NCBI RefSeq assembly: GCF_051195215.1
Contig: NZ_JBNAZM010000011.1
Coordinates: forward strand, 57,006 to 121,005
Length of the DNA: 64,000 nt
Reading direction: 5' to 3'
Source: Arhodomonas sp051195215
GTDB lineage: Bacteria; Pseudomonadota; Gammaproteobacteria; Nitrococcales; Nitrococcaceae
Positions 18,108 through 25,875 of this stretch are shown piece after piece. Both the position numbers and the translations under genes were made by a program. The notes under the pieces were generated by a model. That model ran no database searches. It had not been told where the DNA came from and saw only the letters and a list, made by a program, of their open reading frames with translations. Every line of letters starts with the position of its first letter. Position 1 is the stretch's first letter.

Positions 18108-19823
18108 TTACAGTACCAGCCGGCGCAGATCGCCGAGGAGCTGCGCCAGGTAGGTGGTGAATCGCGCCGCCGCGGCGCCGTCGATCACGCGGTGATCGTA
18201 CGACAGCGACAGCGGCAGCATCAGCCGCGGCTCGAAGTCCTTGCCGTTCCACCTGGGCTTCATCTCCGAGCGGGAAACCCCGAGGATCGCTACCTCCGGC
18301 GCGTTCACGATGGGCGTGAACGCCGTGCCGCCGATGCCGCCGAGGCTCGAGATGCTGAAGGTGCCCCCCTGCATGTCGCTGGGGCCGAGTTTGCCGTCGC
18401 GGGCCTTGCCGCTGATGGTGGCCAGATCGCCGGCAATGTCGTAGATGCCCTTCTTGTCGGCGTCCTTGACGATGGGCACCACCAGGCCGTTGGGCGTATC
18501 CACGGCGACGCCCACGTTCACGTAATGCTTGAGGATCAGCGCGTCCCCGCTGGGCTTCAGCGAGCTGTTGAACTCCGGGAAGCGCTTGAGCGCCGCGGCC
18601 GAGGCCTTCACCAGGAAGGCGAGTGGCGTAAGCTTCACGCCGGCCTTTTCCGCAGCGTCCTTCTCGGTCTTGCGGAAGGCCTCCATCTCCGTGATGTCCG
18701 CCTCGTCGAATTGGGTGACGTGGGGTACGTTGACCCAGCTGCGGTGCAGATGCGGTCCGCTCTTCTGCTTGATTCGCGACAGCGGCTTCTCCTCGACCTC
18801 GCCGAACTTGGAGAAATCCACCTCGGGAATCGGCGGCAGCCCGGTGCCGCCGGGAACGGGCGCCGGGGCTTGCGCAGTGCTGCCGGCGCCGCCACCGCCC
18901 TGCATCACGCCCTTTACGAAGCCCTGAACGTCATCCTGGGTGATCCGCCCCTTGGGGCCGGTGCCCCGTACCTGGCCGAGGTCGACACCGAGCTCACGGG
19001 CGAAGCGCCGCACCGAGGGGCTGGCGTGAGCGAGCTTCTGGCGCTCCGGCTCGATGGGTTGCTCGATGGGCTCGTGATCCGCTTCCAGCGAACGACCGAC
19101 GCTGGGGCCGGGGGTGACCGTGCCGTTGGTGCCGGTTTCGGCCTTGGCCGCCGGCTCGGGCTCAGGGCGCGGGGCCGGTTGCTCGTTCGCCGCCGGTGCG
19201 GCGGCTGCGCCGCCGCCGGCGGTCTCGATTCGGGCGATGGGTGTGCCCTCGGAGACTTTGTCCCCCGCGCTCACCAGGACCTCGGTGATCTTGCCTGCCT
19301 TGGGCGAGGGCACTTCCATCGTGGCCTTGTCGGATTCCAGGGTGATCAGCGATGCCTCGGCCTCGACACTGTCCCCTGCCGAGACCAGGACCTCGATGAC
19401 GTCCACCTCGTCGAAGTCTCCGATGTCCGGCACTTTCACTTCTTCGACGCCACCGCCGCCCGAGGTTGCGGGCTCGGGGGCGGTTGCCGCTGCCGCGTCG
19501 TCGTCGCCGGCGTCGTTCGCGGCGGTCGCCGACGTATCGGCTTTGGCGGTATCGTCGCCGCCCGAGGCGGTTTCGCCCGCAGCGGCTGACTCGAGCTTGA
19601 TGACCGCAGTACCCTCGGAAACCTTGTCGCCGGCGTTGACCAGCACCTCGGTGACGGTGCCGGCCTCGGGGCAGGGCACCTCCATGGTGGCCTTGTCGGA
19701 CTCCAGGGTAATCAGCGAGTCTTCGGCCTCGACGCTGTCCCCGGCCTTGACCAGCACTTCGATGACGTCCACCTCGTCGAAGTCACCGATGTCGGGGACC
19801 TTGATTTCTTTTACCTCTGCCAC
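18108..19823 (-). CDS. aceF: Pyruvate dehydrogenase E2, dihydrolipoyllysine acetyltransferase
   Basis: 571 residues. Two lipoyl domains, with lipoylated Lys44 and Lys166 in ESDKATMEV, are separated by an acidic Ala/Asp-rich linker. The E3/E1-binding domain is near 265-303 (SPSVRRFAREL, GTGPKGRITQDDV). A proline-rich linker precedes the catalytic domain, whose active site is YDHRVIDG (His544, Asp548). It transfers acetyl groups from lipoyl to CoA and forms the complex core. GGAGGAAG precedes the ATG. Two rather than three lipoyl domains is a common non-enteric arrangement. It is encoded between aceE and the lipoyl-fused E3, so the complex has lipoyl groups on both E2 and E3. Confidence 0.96.
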   Translation of the reverse strand: MAEVKEIKVPDIGDFDEVDVIEVLVKAGDSVEAEDSLITLESDKATMEVPCPEAGTVTEVLVNAGDKVSEGTAVIKLESAAAGETASGGDDTAKADTSATAANDAGDDDAAAATAPEPATSGGGGVEEVKVPDIGDFDEVDVIEVLVSAGDSVEAEASLITLESDKATMEVPSPKAGKITEVLVSAGDKVSEGTPIARIETAGGGAAAAPAANEQPAPRPEPEPAAKAETGTNGTVTPGPSVGRSLEADHEPIEQPIEPERQKLAHASPSVRRFARELGVDLGQVRGTGPKGRITQDDVQGFVKGVMQGGGGAGSTAQAPAPVPGGTGLPPIPEVDFSKFGEVEEKPLSRIKQKSGPHLHRSWVNVPHVTQFDEADITEMEAFRKTEKDAAEKAGVKLTPLAFLVKASAAALKRFPEFNSSLKPSGDALILKHYVNVGVAVDTPNGLVVPIVKDADKKGIYDIAGDLATISGKARDGKLGPSDMQGGTFSISSLGGIGGTAFTPIVNAPEVAILGVSRSEMKPRWNGKDFEPRLMLPLSLSYDHRVIDGAAAARFTTYLAQLLGDLRRLVL

Positions 19824-19865
19824 GGAATCTTCCTCCAGATCGGCGGTGCGGCGTGCGCATGCAAA

Positions 19866-19919
19866 CGGGGCGGGCTTGTGGCCCGCCCCGGGGTGGCGGT
19901 GACGGTTCAGACCGTCACC
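19866..19919 (-). promoter_or_regulatory. Two hairpins at the aceE-aceF junction
   Basis: 19866-19890 is a perfect 10-bp stem (CGGGGCGGGC / GCCCGCCCCG) with a 5-base loop in the aceE-aceF spacer. 19898-19919 is a second stem (GGTGACGGT / ACCGTCACC, 4-base loop) that includes the aceE stop codon. No T tract is present. They may modulate readthrough or stabilise the upstream aceE message; function is inferred from structure only. Confidence 0.4.
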
Positions 19920-22582
19920 GGGTTGGGCGCATCCGCGTCGATGTTGTATTTCTTGATGGCCTCGGTGACCTTCTTGGCGTCGATCTCGCTGTCATCGGCG
20001 AGGGCCTTCAGCGCGGCGACCGCGACGTAGTAGCGGTCCACCTCGAAGAAACGGCGCAACGCCTCGCGCGTATCCGAGCGGCCGTAGCCGTCGGTGCCCA
20101 GAACCACGTAGCGGCGATCCACGTACGGGCGGATCTGGTCGGCGAACGAGCGCATGTAGTCGGTGGCGGCAATTGCCGGGCCCTTGTGCCCCTCGAGCTG
20201 CCTGGCCACCCAGCTCTGCCGCGGTTTCTGGTCGGGGTGGAGCATATTCCAGCGCTCGCAGTCGATACCGTCGCGGCGCAGCTCCGTGAACGACGGGCAG
20301 CTCCACAGATCGGCCTCGACGCCCCAGTCCTCCTTGAGCAGCTCGGCGGCGGCCACCACCTCGCGGAAGATCGTGCCCGAGCCCAGGAGCTGGACGCGGG
20401 TCTTGCCCTTGCCGCCTTCGGCGAAGAGATACATACCACGCCGGATGCCTTCCTCAGCGCCTTCGGGCATCGCCGGCTGGTGGTAGTTCTCGTTCATCAT
20501 GGTGATGTAGTAGAAGACCTTTTCCTGGTCCTGGTACATCCGCCGCAGGCCATCCTGGATGATGACCGCCATTTCGTAGGCGTAGGTCGGGTCGTAGGAG
20601 ACGCAGTTGGGGATGGCCGCGGACATCAGGTGGCTGTGGCCGTCCTCGTGCTGCAGACCCTCGCCGTTCAGCGTCGTCCGTCCCGCGGTACCGCCCATGA
20701 GGAAGCCCTTCGCCTGCATGTCGCCGGCCGCCCAGGCGAGATCGCCGACACGCTGGAAGCCGAACATCGAGTAATAGGCGTAGAAGGGGATCATCTCGAT
20801 GCCGTGGTTGGCATACGAGGTCGCCGCGGCGATCCACGAGGACATGGCACCGGCCTCGTTGATGCCCTCCTGGAGGATCTGGCCCTTCTTGTCCTCGCGG
20901 TAGTACATGAGCTGGTCGGCATCCTGGGGCTCGTAGAGCTGGCCCTTGGGGGAGTAGATGCCGAGCTGGCGGAACAGCCCCTCCATGCCGAACGTGCGGG
21001 CCTCGTCGGGCACGATGGGCACCAGGTGGCGGGCGAGCTTCTTGTCGCGTCCGATGACCGACAGTGCCCGCACGAACGCCATGGTGGTGGACATCTCGCG
21101 GTCGCCGCTGTCCTTGAGCAGGACGTTGAATGCGTCCAGGTCCGGCGTGGCGAGCGGCTCGGCGCTCTCGTGACGGGCCGGCAAGTATCCGCCGAGGGCC
21201 TTGCGGCGCTCGTGCAGATACTTCATCTCCGGGCTGTCCTCGTCGGGCTTGTAGAACGGCGCGTCGGCGACCTTGTCGTCCGGTACCGGGATCTGGAAAC
21301 GGTCGCGGAACGCCTTCAGCGCGTCTTCGGCCATCTTCTTCTGCTGATGGGTGATGTTCTGGCCCTCGCCGGCCTCACCCATGCCATAGCCCTTCACCGT
21401 CTTGGCCAGGATCACCGTGGGCTCGCCCTTGTGCTTCACGGCCTCCGCGTAGGCCGCATAGACCTTGTGCGGATCGTGGCCGCCGCGGTTCAGGCGCCAG
21501 ATATCGTCATCGGTCATGTTGGCGACCATTTCCTTGAGCTCCGGGTACTTCCCGAAGAAGTGCTCGCGGGTGTAGGCGCCGCCCTTGGCCTTGAAGTTCT
21601 GGTACTCGCCGTCGACGCACTCCTCCATGCGCTGGCGCAGCAGGCCCTTGGTGTCGCGGGCGAGCAGCGGATCCCAGTAGGAACCCCAGACCACCTTGAG
21701 CACGTTCCAGCCGGCCCCGCGGAACTCGCCTTCGAGCTCCTGGATGATCTTGCCGTTGCCGCGCACCGGTCCGTCGAGGCGCTGGAGGTTGCAGTTGATC
21801 ACGAAGATGAGGTTGTCGAGGCCCTCGCGGGCGGCCACGCCGATGGCGCCGAGGCTCTCCGGTTCGTCCATCTCGCCGTCACCGCAGAACACCCACACCT
21901 TGCGGTCCTCGGTGTTGGCGATGCCGCGGTTGTGCAGGTATTTGAGAAAGCGCGCCTGGTAGACGCCCATGATCGGGCCGAGGCCCATGGACACGGTGGG
22001 TAGCTGCCAGAAATCGGGCATCAGCCATGGATGCGGATACGAGGACAGTCCGCCTTCCATGAGGTCGCCCCGGAACTTGTGGAGCTGATCCTCGCTGAGG
22101 CGCCCCTCGAGATAGGCGCGGGCATAGATGCCGGGCGCCGAATGGCCCTGGATGAAGACCAGGTCGCCGCCGTGATCCTTGGACGGGGCATGCCAGAAGT
22201 GGTTGAAGCCCACTTCGTAGAGTGTCGCCGAGGAGGCATAGCTGGCGATGTGGCCGCCGATGCCCTCCCGGTCCCGGTTGGCCTGAACCACCATGGCCAT
22301 TGCGTTCCAGCGCAGCAGCGACCGGATGCGCCACTCCAGGGCGGCATCCCCCGGGGATTTCTCTTCCTGCTGTGGCGGAATCGTGTTCTGGTACGCGGTG
22401 GTCGCCTTGAATGGCAGCTGGCCGCCGCGGCGACGCGCTTTGTCCACCAGGGCCTCGAGCAGGAAATGCGCGCGCTCGGTACCCTCGTATTCGAGCACCG
22501 CTTCGAGCGCTTCGAGCCACTCCTGAGTCTCCTGGGGGTCGGCATCACCCGGCATGGGCGTGGGTTTCATGCGTGCAGCCAT
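19907..22582 (-). CDS. aceE: Pyruvate dehydrogenase E1, homodimeric type
   Basis: 891 residues, the length of E. coli AceE (887). It has the thiamine-diphosphate motif beginning GDGEMDEPES and ending INCNLQRLDGPV, plus typical AceE stretches such as TVKGYGMGEAGEGQNITHQQ, MSFDPTY-like SYDPTYAYE, and the C-terminal VLGTDGYGRSDTRE. It decarboxylates pyruvate and loads acetyl onto the E2 lipoyl arm. The start at 22582 has AGAGGTGAG upstream; Met5 is an alternative. First gene of the minus-strand operon aceE-aceF-lpd, linking glycolysis to the TCA cycle and to the prp and suc operons in this window. Confidence 0.97.
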   Translation of the reverse strand: MAARMKPTPMPGDADPQETQEWLEALEAVLEYEGTERAHFLLEALVDKARRRGGQLPFKATTAYQNTIPPQQEEKSPGDAALEWRIRSLLRWNAMAMVVQANRDREGIGGHIASYASSATLYEVGFNHFWHAPSKDHGGDLVFIQGHSAPGIYARAYLEGRLSEDQLHKFRGDLMEGGLSSYPHPWLMPDFWQLPTVSMGLGPIMGVYQARFLKYLHNRGIANTEDRKVWVFCGDGEMDEPESLGAIGVAAREGLDNLIFVINCNLQRLDGPVRGNGKIIQELEGEFRGAGWNVLKVVWGSYWDPLLARDTKGLLRQRMEECVDGEYQNFKAKGGAYTREHFFGKYPELKEMVANMTDDDIWRLNRGGHDPHKVYAAYAEAVKHKGEPTVILAKTVKGYGMGEAGEGQNITHQQKKMAEDALKAFRDRFQIPVPDDKVADAPFYKPDEDSPEMKYLHERRKALGGYLPARHESAEPLATPDLDAFNVLLKDSGDREMSTTMAFVRALSVIGRDKKLARHLVPIVPDEARTFGMEGLFRQLGIYSPKGQLYEPQDADQLMYYREDKKGQILQEGINEAGAMSSWIAAATSYANHGIEMIPFYAYYSMFGFQRVGDLAWAAGDMQAKGFLMGGTAGRTTLNGEGLQHEDGHSHLMSAAIPNCVSYDPTYAYEMAVIIQDGLRRMYQDQEKVFYYITMMNENYHQPAMPEGAEEGIRRGMYLFAEGGKGKTRVQLLGSGTIFREVVAAAELLKEDWGVEADLWSCPSFTELRRDGIDCERWNMLHPDQKPRQSWVARQLEGHKGPAIAATDYMRSFADQIRPYVDRRYVVLGTDGYGRSDTREALRRFFEVDRYYVAVAALKALADDSEIDAKKVTEAIKKYNIDADAPNPVTV

Positions 22583-22997
22583 GGTCTCACCTCTCGGATC
22601 GCCGCCCTGGCGTCGCTTTGCGGCTCGGGGCGGTTCTCAGTCTGCGGCGTCTCGTCGGGCACGGTTGGCCCGCTGCCGGCGCGGATTCTCTCCCCTCCCG
22701 TGATGCGGGGGGCGCTCTCTGGAATTCGAGTATAGACAGCCGCCTGTGCACCTTCCCGAACCGCCTTGCTGCAGTCCGGAAGTGCCTTGCAAATTCGCAG
22801 GTCGACTGCGTGTCGCCAAGCTACCGTAATGCTAGTAGCCGTGTCGCCGGTTTATTTGAGAGGTGCAGGCACAAATCTTATGAAAGAACGGCCACGGTAT
22901 TCTCGGGTAAATCGAAAAATATCAGTGGCTTAAGAGTTGTCCGAAGGGGGTTCGGTGGCGGTTTATGTTGCGCCGCAGCGGAAAAAGTCCGGGTTAT
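22583..22997 (-). promoter_or_regulatory. aceE upstream region with candidate -10 box
   Basis: 415 bases without a convincing gene. The part next to hemF is markedly AT-richer than the surroundings. On the minus strand TATACT (22729-22734) is a good sigma-70 -10 candidate, though the -35 at the right distance is weak; it would leave a leader of about 145 bases before aceE. I see no clear PdhR-type palindrome. The hemF message should end at the start of this region, but no intrinsic terminator is obvious. Confidence 0.35.
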
Positions 22998-23927
22998 TTA
23001 TGCCGTTTCCCGAAGCTCCTCGAGCCAGTCGCGGGGCTGGAGCCAGTAGTCGGTGAGCTCCGCTTCGCGGCTGCCCGGCTCCGGGGTGAAACCGTATTCC
23101 CAGCGCGCCAGGGGCGGCATGGACATGAGAATGGACTCGGTGCGCCCGCCGGACTGGATTCCGAACTGAGTGCCGCGGTCGAAGAGCAGATTGAACTCGA
23201 CGTAACGCCCGCGGCGGTAGAGCTGAAAGCGCCGCTCGGCCTCGGTCCATGGGGTGCCGCGCCGGCGTGCGACGATGGGCAGATAGGCGTCGAGGAAGGC
23301 TTCCCCTACGGCGTGGGTGAACCCGAACGCGTGATCGAAGCCGCCTTCATCGAAGTCGTCGAAGAATAGGCCACCGACGCCGCGAGCCTCGCCGCGGTGG
23401 GGCAGGTGGAAGTACTCGTCACACCAGCGCTTGAACCGCGGATAGAGATCGGTGCCGAAGGGGGCGCAGGCGGCACGAGCGGTAGCGTGCCAGTGGTGCA
23501 CGTCGGCGGCGACCGGATAGAAGGGCGTGAGATCGAATCCGCCGCCGAACCACCATACCGGCGCCGCGCCGGGCTTTTCGGCCACGAAAAAGCGCACGTT
23601 CGCGTGGCTCGTGGGGACATGGGGGTTTTCCGGATGAACCACCAGCGATACGCCCATGGCTTGGAAGCTCCGCCCTGCGAGTTCGGGCCGGCGGGCACTC
23701 GCGGTGGCCGGCAACTCTTCGCCGTAGACATGGGAGAAGTTCACGCCGGCCTGCTCGAACACGGTGCCCTGGGTGAGCACCCGCGACCGGCCGCCGCCGC
23801 CTTCCGCTCGTTCCCACGTGTCTTCCTGGAATTCCGGGCCACCGTCGGCTTCCGCGAGCGCCGTGCACACGCGGTCCTGCAATTGGTTCAGCCAGCTTCG
23901 TACGGTGTTCGGGTCGACGTCACTCAT
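22998..23927 (-). CDS. hemF: Oxygen-dependent coproporphyrinogen III oxidase
   Basis: 309 residues, standard HemF length. Diagnostic stretches: GGGFDLTPFYP, FFDDFDEGGFDHAFGF, and the strongly conserved FNLLFDRGTQFGIQSGGRTE followed by ILMSMPP. It converts coproporphyrinogen III to protoporphyrinogen IX using O2 in the cytoplasm, indicating aerobic haem synthesis. GGAGAGGAC precedes the ATG. Transcribed alone on the minus strand, with the two-hairpin repeat element about 160 bases upstream of its start. Confidence 0.96.
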   Translation of the reverse strand: MSDVDPNTVRSWLNQLQDRVCTALAEADGGPEFQEDTWERAEGGGGRSRVLTQGTVFEQAGVNFSHVYGEELPATASARRPELAGRSFQAMGVSLVVHPENPHVPTSHANVRFFVAEKPGAAPVWWFGGGFDLTPFYPVAADVHHWHATARAACAPFGTDLYPRFKRWCDEYFHLPHRGEARGVGGLFFDDFDEGGFDHAFGFTHAVGEAFLDAYLPIVARRRGTPWTEAERRFQLYRRGRYVEFNLLFDRGTQFGIQSGGRTESILMSMPPLARWEYGFTPEPGSREAELTDYWLQPRDWLEELRETA

Positions 23928-24087
23928 GTCCTCTCCGCGGCCGGGCCGCGCCGCCGGCGGCGCAGTATCGTGTCACCGTGGCAAGCCTACCGTGGTCGCC
24001 CGGTGCGATGCACGGGCCGCGGCGGTATGTCGGTGGCGCACACGGGCATTGAGAACCGGTATTACCTAGTGACCGGATTAGTAGTAG

Positions 24088-24357
24088 TACTAACCTTTGC
24101 GAAAGTATTGCCAGGTCTCAGTGACCGTGTGCGCCGCTGTGGCAAGGCGCGAGGAGCGTGGTGTAGCAAGGTCTACATGAGCGAGGAGCAACGCAGTCCA
24201 CAGCGGCGCACACGGCCACCCGCAGGGCGCCACTGCGCGGCGCCTCGGCGGCGTTGCGTTCGCTTGACGTGAGCCTCGCCACGCCGGCGCTCCCGCGCCT
24301 TGCCGAGCCGCCGCGCAGTGGCGCTGAGACCTGGCAATACTTTCGCAAAGGTTAGTA
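24088..24357. repeat. Two-hairpin palindromic element, copy 1 (complete)
   Basis: 270 bp bounded by a perfect 34-bp terminal inverted repeat that starts TACTAACCTTTGCGAAAG and ends in GGTCTCAG. Inside are two modules. Hairpin A has arms CCGTGTGCGCCGCTGTGG at 24125-24142 and 24198-24215 around a core starting CAAGGCGCGAGGAGCG and ending GCGAGGAGCAACGC. Hairpin B has 22-bp arms at 24227-24248 and 24303-24324 (one mismatch) around a related core on the opposite strand. No ORF of note. The outer end overlaps the marR stop codon. A 23-base sequence at 24061-24083, just outside, recurs at 54702-54723. It looks like a MITE-type or structured extragenic element. Confidence 0.85.
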
Positions 24358-24789
24358 ACCCTCCAGGGCGCTGCGGCATTTCTCCAGCGCCTGAGTAGTG
24401 ACAGTGAGCTCGTGGCTCGTCAGGTCAGCGGCCATACGAGCCTCCACGTTCGTCACCCGGTCGTGAGCGCGATCCAGGCGGTCGCGCGCGGCGTCCGTCA
24501 GGGTGAGGCTGCGGATCCGGCTGTGACGGGAGTGCGCGACCGGGGTCAGCAAGCCGGCGCGCTCGAGGCCGGTGACGACTTGGTGCATGGTTTGCGGCGT
24601 GACGAAGCAGCGCCGTGCCAGCTCGGCGTTGGATAGACCCGGGTCGTTTTCCAGTGCGCAGAGCGCAGCATATTGAGCGGTGGTGAGATTCAACTCGGCG
24701 AGCGTCGCGTCCATGGCGTGACGCAGCGCTTGCTGCAATCGCTTGATCTTATAGCCGAGCCGCTGTTCGACGGGGAAGGTGGTGACCAT
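24352..24789 (-). CDS. MarR-family transcriptional regulator
   Basis: 145 residues. A winged helix-turn-helix core (TTAQYAALCALENDPGLSNAELARRCFVTPQTMHQV, broken here for illustration: TTAQYAALCALENDPG then NAELARRCFVTPQ) is followed by the wing and DAARDRLDRAH, a typical MarR distal helix. It is divergent from a monooxygenase gene with two palindromes in the 64-base gap, so it probably represses both until a small ligand binds. No good ribosome site precedes the ATG at 24789, and the message may be nearly leaderless. Its TAA stop lies inside the terminal repeat of the neighbouring palindromic element. Confidence 0.88.
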   Translation of the reverse strand: MVTTFPVEQRLGYKIKRLQQALRHAMDATLAELNLTTAQYAALCALENDPGLSNAELARRCFVTPQTMHQVVTGLERAGLLTPVAHSRHSRIRSLTLTDAARDRLDRAHDRVTNVEARMAADLTSHELTVTTQALEKCRSALEGY

Positions 24790-24799
24790 TGGTTTATTG

Positions 24800-24835
24800 T
24801 ATCAGGAACCTGATATATCATTGTCAGGACCCTGA
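24800..24835. promoter_or_regulatory. Twin operator palindromes for the divergent MarR regulator
   Basis: Site 1, TATCAGGAACCTGATA (24800-24815), has perfect 7-bp arms around AA. Site 2, TCAGGACCCTGA (24824-24835), repeats the same half-sites with 5-bp arms and extends to CCTGATA on its right. The centres are 22 bp apart, two helical turns, so two dimers could bind the same face of DNA. Both lie in the 64-base gap between the marR start and the monooxygenase start, where binding would cover both promoters. Confidence 0.75.
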
Positions 24836-24853
24836 TAACTGAAGGAAACAGCG

Positions 24854-25237
24854 ATGTCAGCTACAAGGAACGTCACCGTCATCGACCCCGTGCAGCCAGT
24901 GCTTACCCTGATCAACGTTTTCGATGTGTCCCCGTCACGTCAGCAGGAGTTGGTGGATCTGCTCGTTCACGCCACAGAAACGGTGATGAAGTACCGCCCC
25001 GGTTTCATCGCGGCGAATATCCACCGTAGCGAGGATGGCACCCGGGTGGTGAACTACGCGCAATGGCGAAGCCGTGACGATTTCGAGGCGATGCTCCAGG
25101 ATCCCAGCGCTATCCCGCACATGCGGGCGGTCGGTGAAATGGCGAATGCCGAACCAATGCTCTTCGAGATTGTCCACGTACGGTCGTGCGCGCCATCCGG
25201 TAGTCCCGACGCGTCGCTGTCTCCGCCCGTTCAATGA
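24854..25237 (+). CDS. Antibiotic biosynthesis monooxygenase (ABM) domain protein
   Basis: 127 residues; a dimeric ferredoxin-like ABM fold is indicated by LTLINVFDVSPSRQQELVDL, then PGFIAANIHRSEDGTRVVNY and AQWRSRDDFEAML. Such proteins are cofactor-free quinol or small-aromatic oxygenases, or haem-associated enzymes, but many have no known substrate. GAAGGAAA precedes the ATG. Divergent from the MarR gene, with paired operators between, so it is probably induced by the compound that MarR senses, perhaps a quinone or phenolic; that is inference. Confidence 0.8.
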   Translation: MSATRNVTVIDPVQPVLTLINVFDVSPSRQQELVDLLVHATETVMKYRPGFIAANIHRSEDGTRVVNYAQWRSRDDFEAMLQDPSAIPHMRAVGEMANAEPMLFEIVHVRSCAPSGSPDASLSPPVQ

Positions 25238-25260
25238 GCGATTAACGGGGATCGTGGGGG

Positions 25261-25875
25261 TCAGCCGGGACGCAGGACGGCACCGTCGGGCCAGCGGCGG
25301 ATCCGGCTCGGGGCACTGCGGCCGCCGGTGGGGCCGCCCAGGATGTAGTCCAGGCGGTTGTCGAAGTAGCCTCGCACGCGGCAGGCGGTGCGGGCGGGGG
25401 CCCGGCCGTCGGGGTTGGCGCTGGTGGAGACCAGCGGTGCGCCCCAGGCACGGCAGAGTGACGCGGCACCGGGGTGAGCCGTCACGCGTACGGCGATGCT
25501 GTCGTGGATGCCGGTGATCCAGTATGCGGCAAGTGGTCCGGCCGGCAGCACCCACGACACCGCCCCCGGCCAGTCGGCATGTACCTGTCGGCTCGCCAGC
25601 GCTGCTGCATCCACCCAGCCCGCCAGCCGCTCGACTCGGTCGGCGATGAGGATGAGCCCCTTGCTCACGGGACGGTGCTTCAGCGCGAGCAGGCGGCCGA
25701 CTGCTCGCGGGTCGCCGGGGTCGCAGCCGAGACCGTAGACTGCCTCCGTCGGGTAGGCGATGACGCCGCCGCCACGCAGGCACCGCGCCGCCGCACGCTG
25801 ACGAAAGCCCGGTGTGGCGGTGACGGCTACGCGGTCAGCTCGACTTGCGCCGGGTCGTGCTTCGTCGGCGGCCAC
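25261..25875 (-). CDS. tsaC: Threonylcarbamoyl-AMP synthase (TsaC/YrdC)
   Basis: About 204 residues if started at GTG 25875, which overlaps the 3' end of topA by 41 bases; no better in-frame start exists before the conserved domain, and the very long upstream frame is topA antiphase. Motifs: VIAYPTEAVYGLGCDP, LKHRPVSKGLILIA, the SIAVRVTAHP strand, and PLVSTSANPDGR. These match the YrdC fold, which makes threonylcarbamoyl-AMP for the t6A modification of ANN-decoding tRNAs. It lies in the usual smg/dprA/topA neighbourhood of gammaproteobacteria. It is convergent with the ABM gene, leaving only 23 bases between. Confidence 0.9.
   Translation of the reverse strand: MAADEARPGASRADRVAVTATPGFRQRAAARCLRGGGVIAYPTEAVYGLGCDPGDPRAVGRLLALKHRPVSKGLILIADRVERLAGWVDAAALASRQVHADWPGAVSWVLPAGPLAAYWITGIHDSIAVRVTAHPGAASLCRAWGAPLVSTSANPDGRAPARTACRVRGYFDNRLDYILGGPTGGRSAPSRIRRWPDGAVLRPG

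Noticed and set aside
19853..22003. 716-codon plus-strand frame opposite aceE
   Set aside because: Shadow of aceE; Val/Leu/His/Gly-biased composition with no motif.
22583..22997. PdhR-type operator or RNA gene before aceE
   Set aside because: No clear palindrome with the PdhR pattern and no fold resembling tRNA or a known small RNA was found by eye.
24088..24357. Integron attC site or IS element
   Set aside because: Two hairpins and terminal repeats recall both, but there is no GTTRRRY core at the ends, no integrase and no transposase frame.
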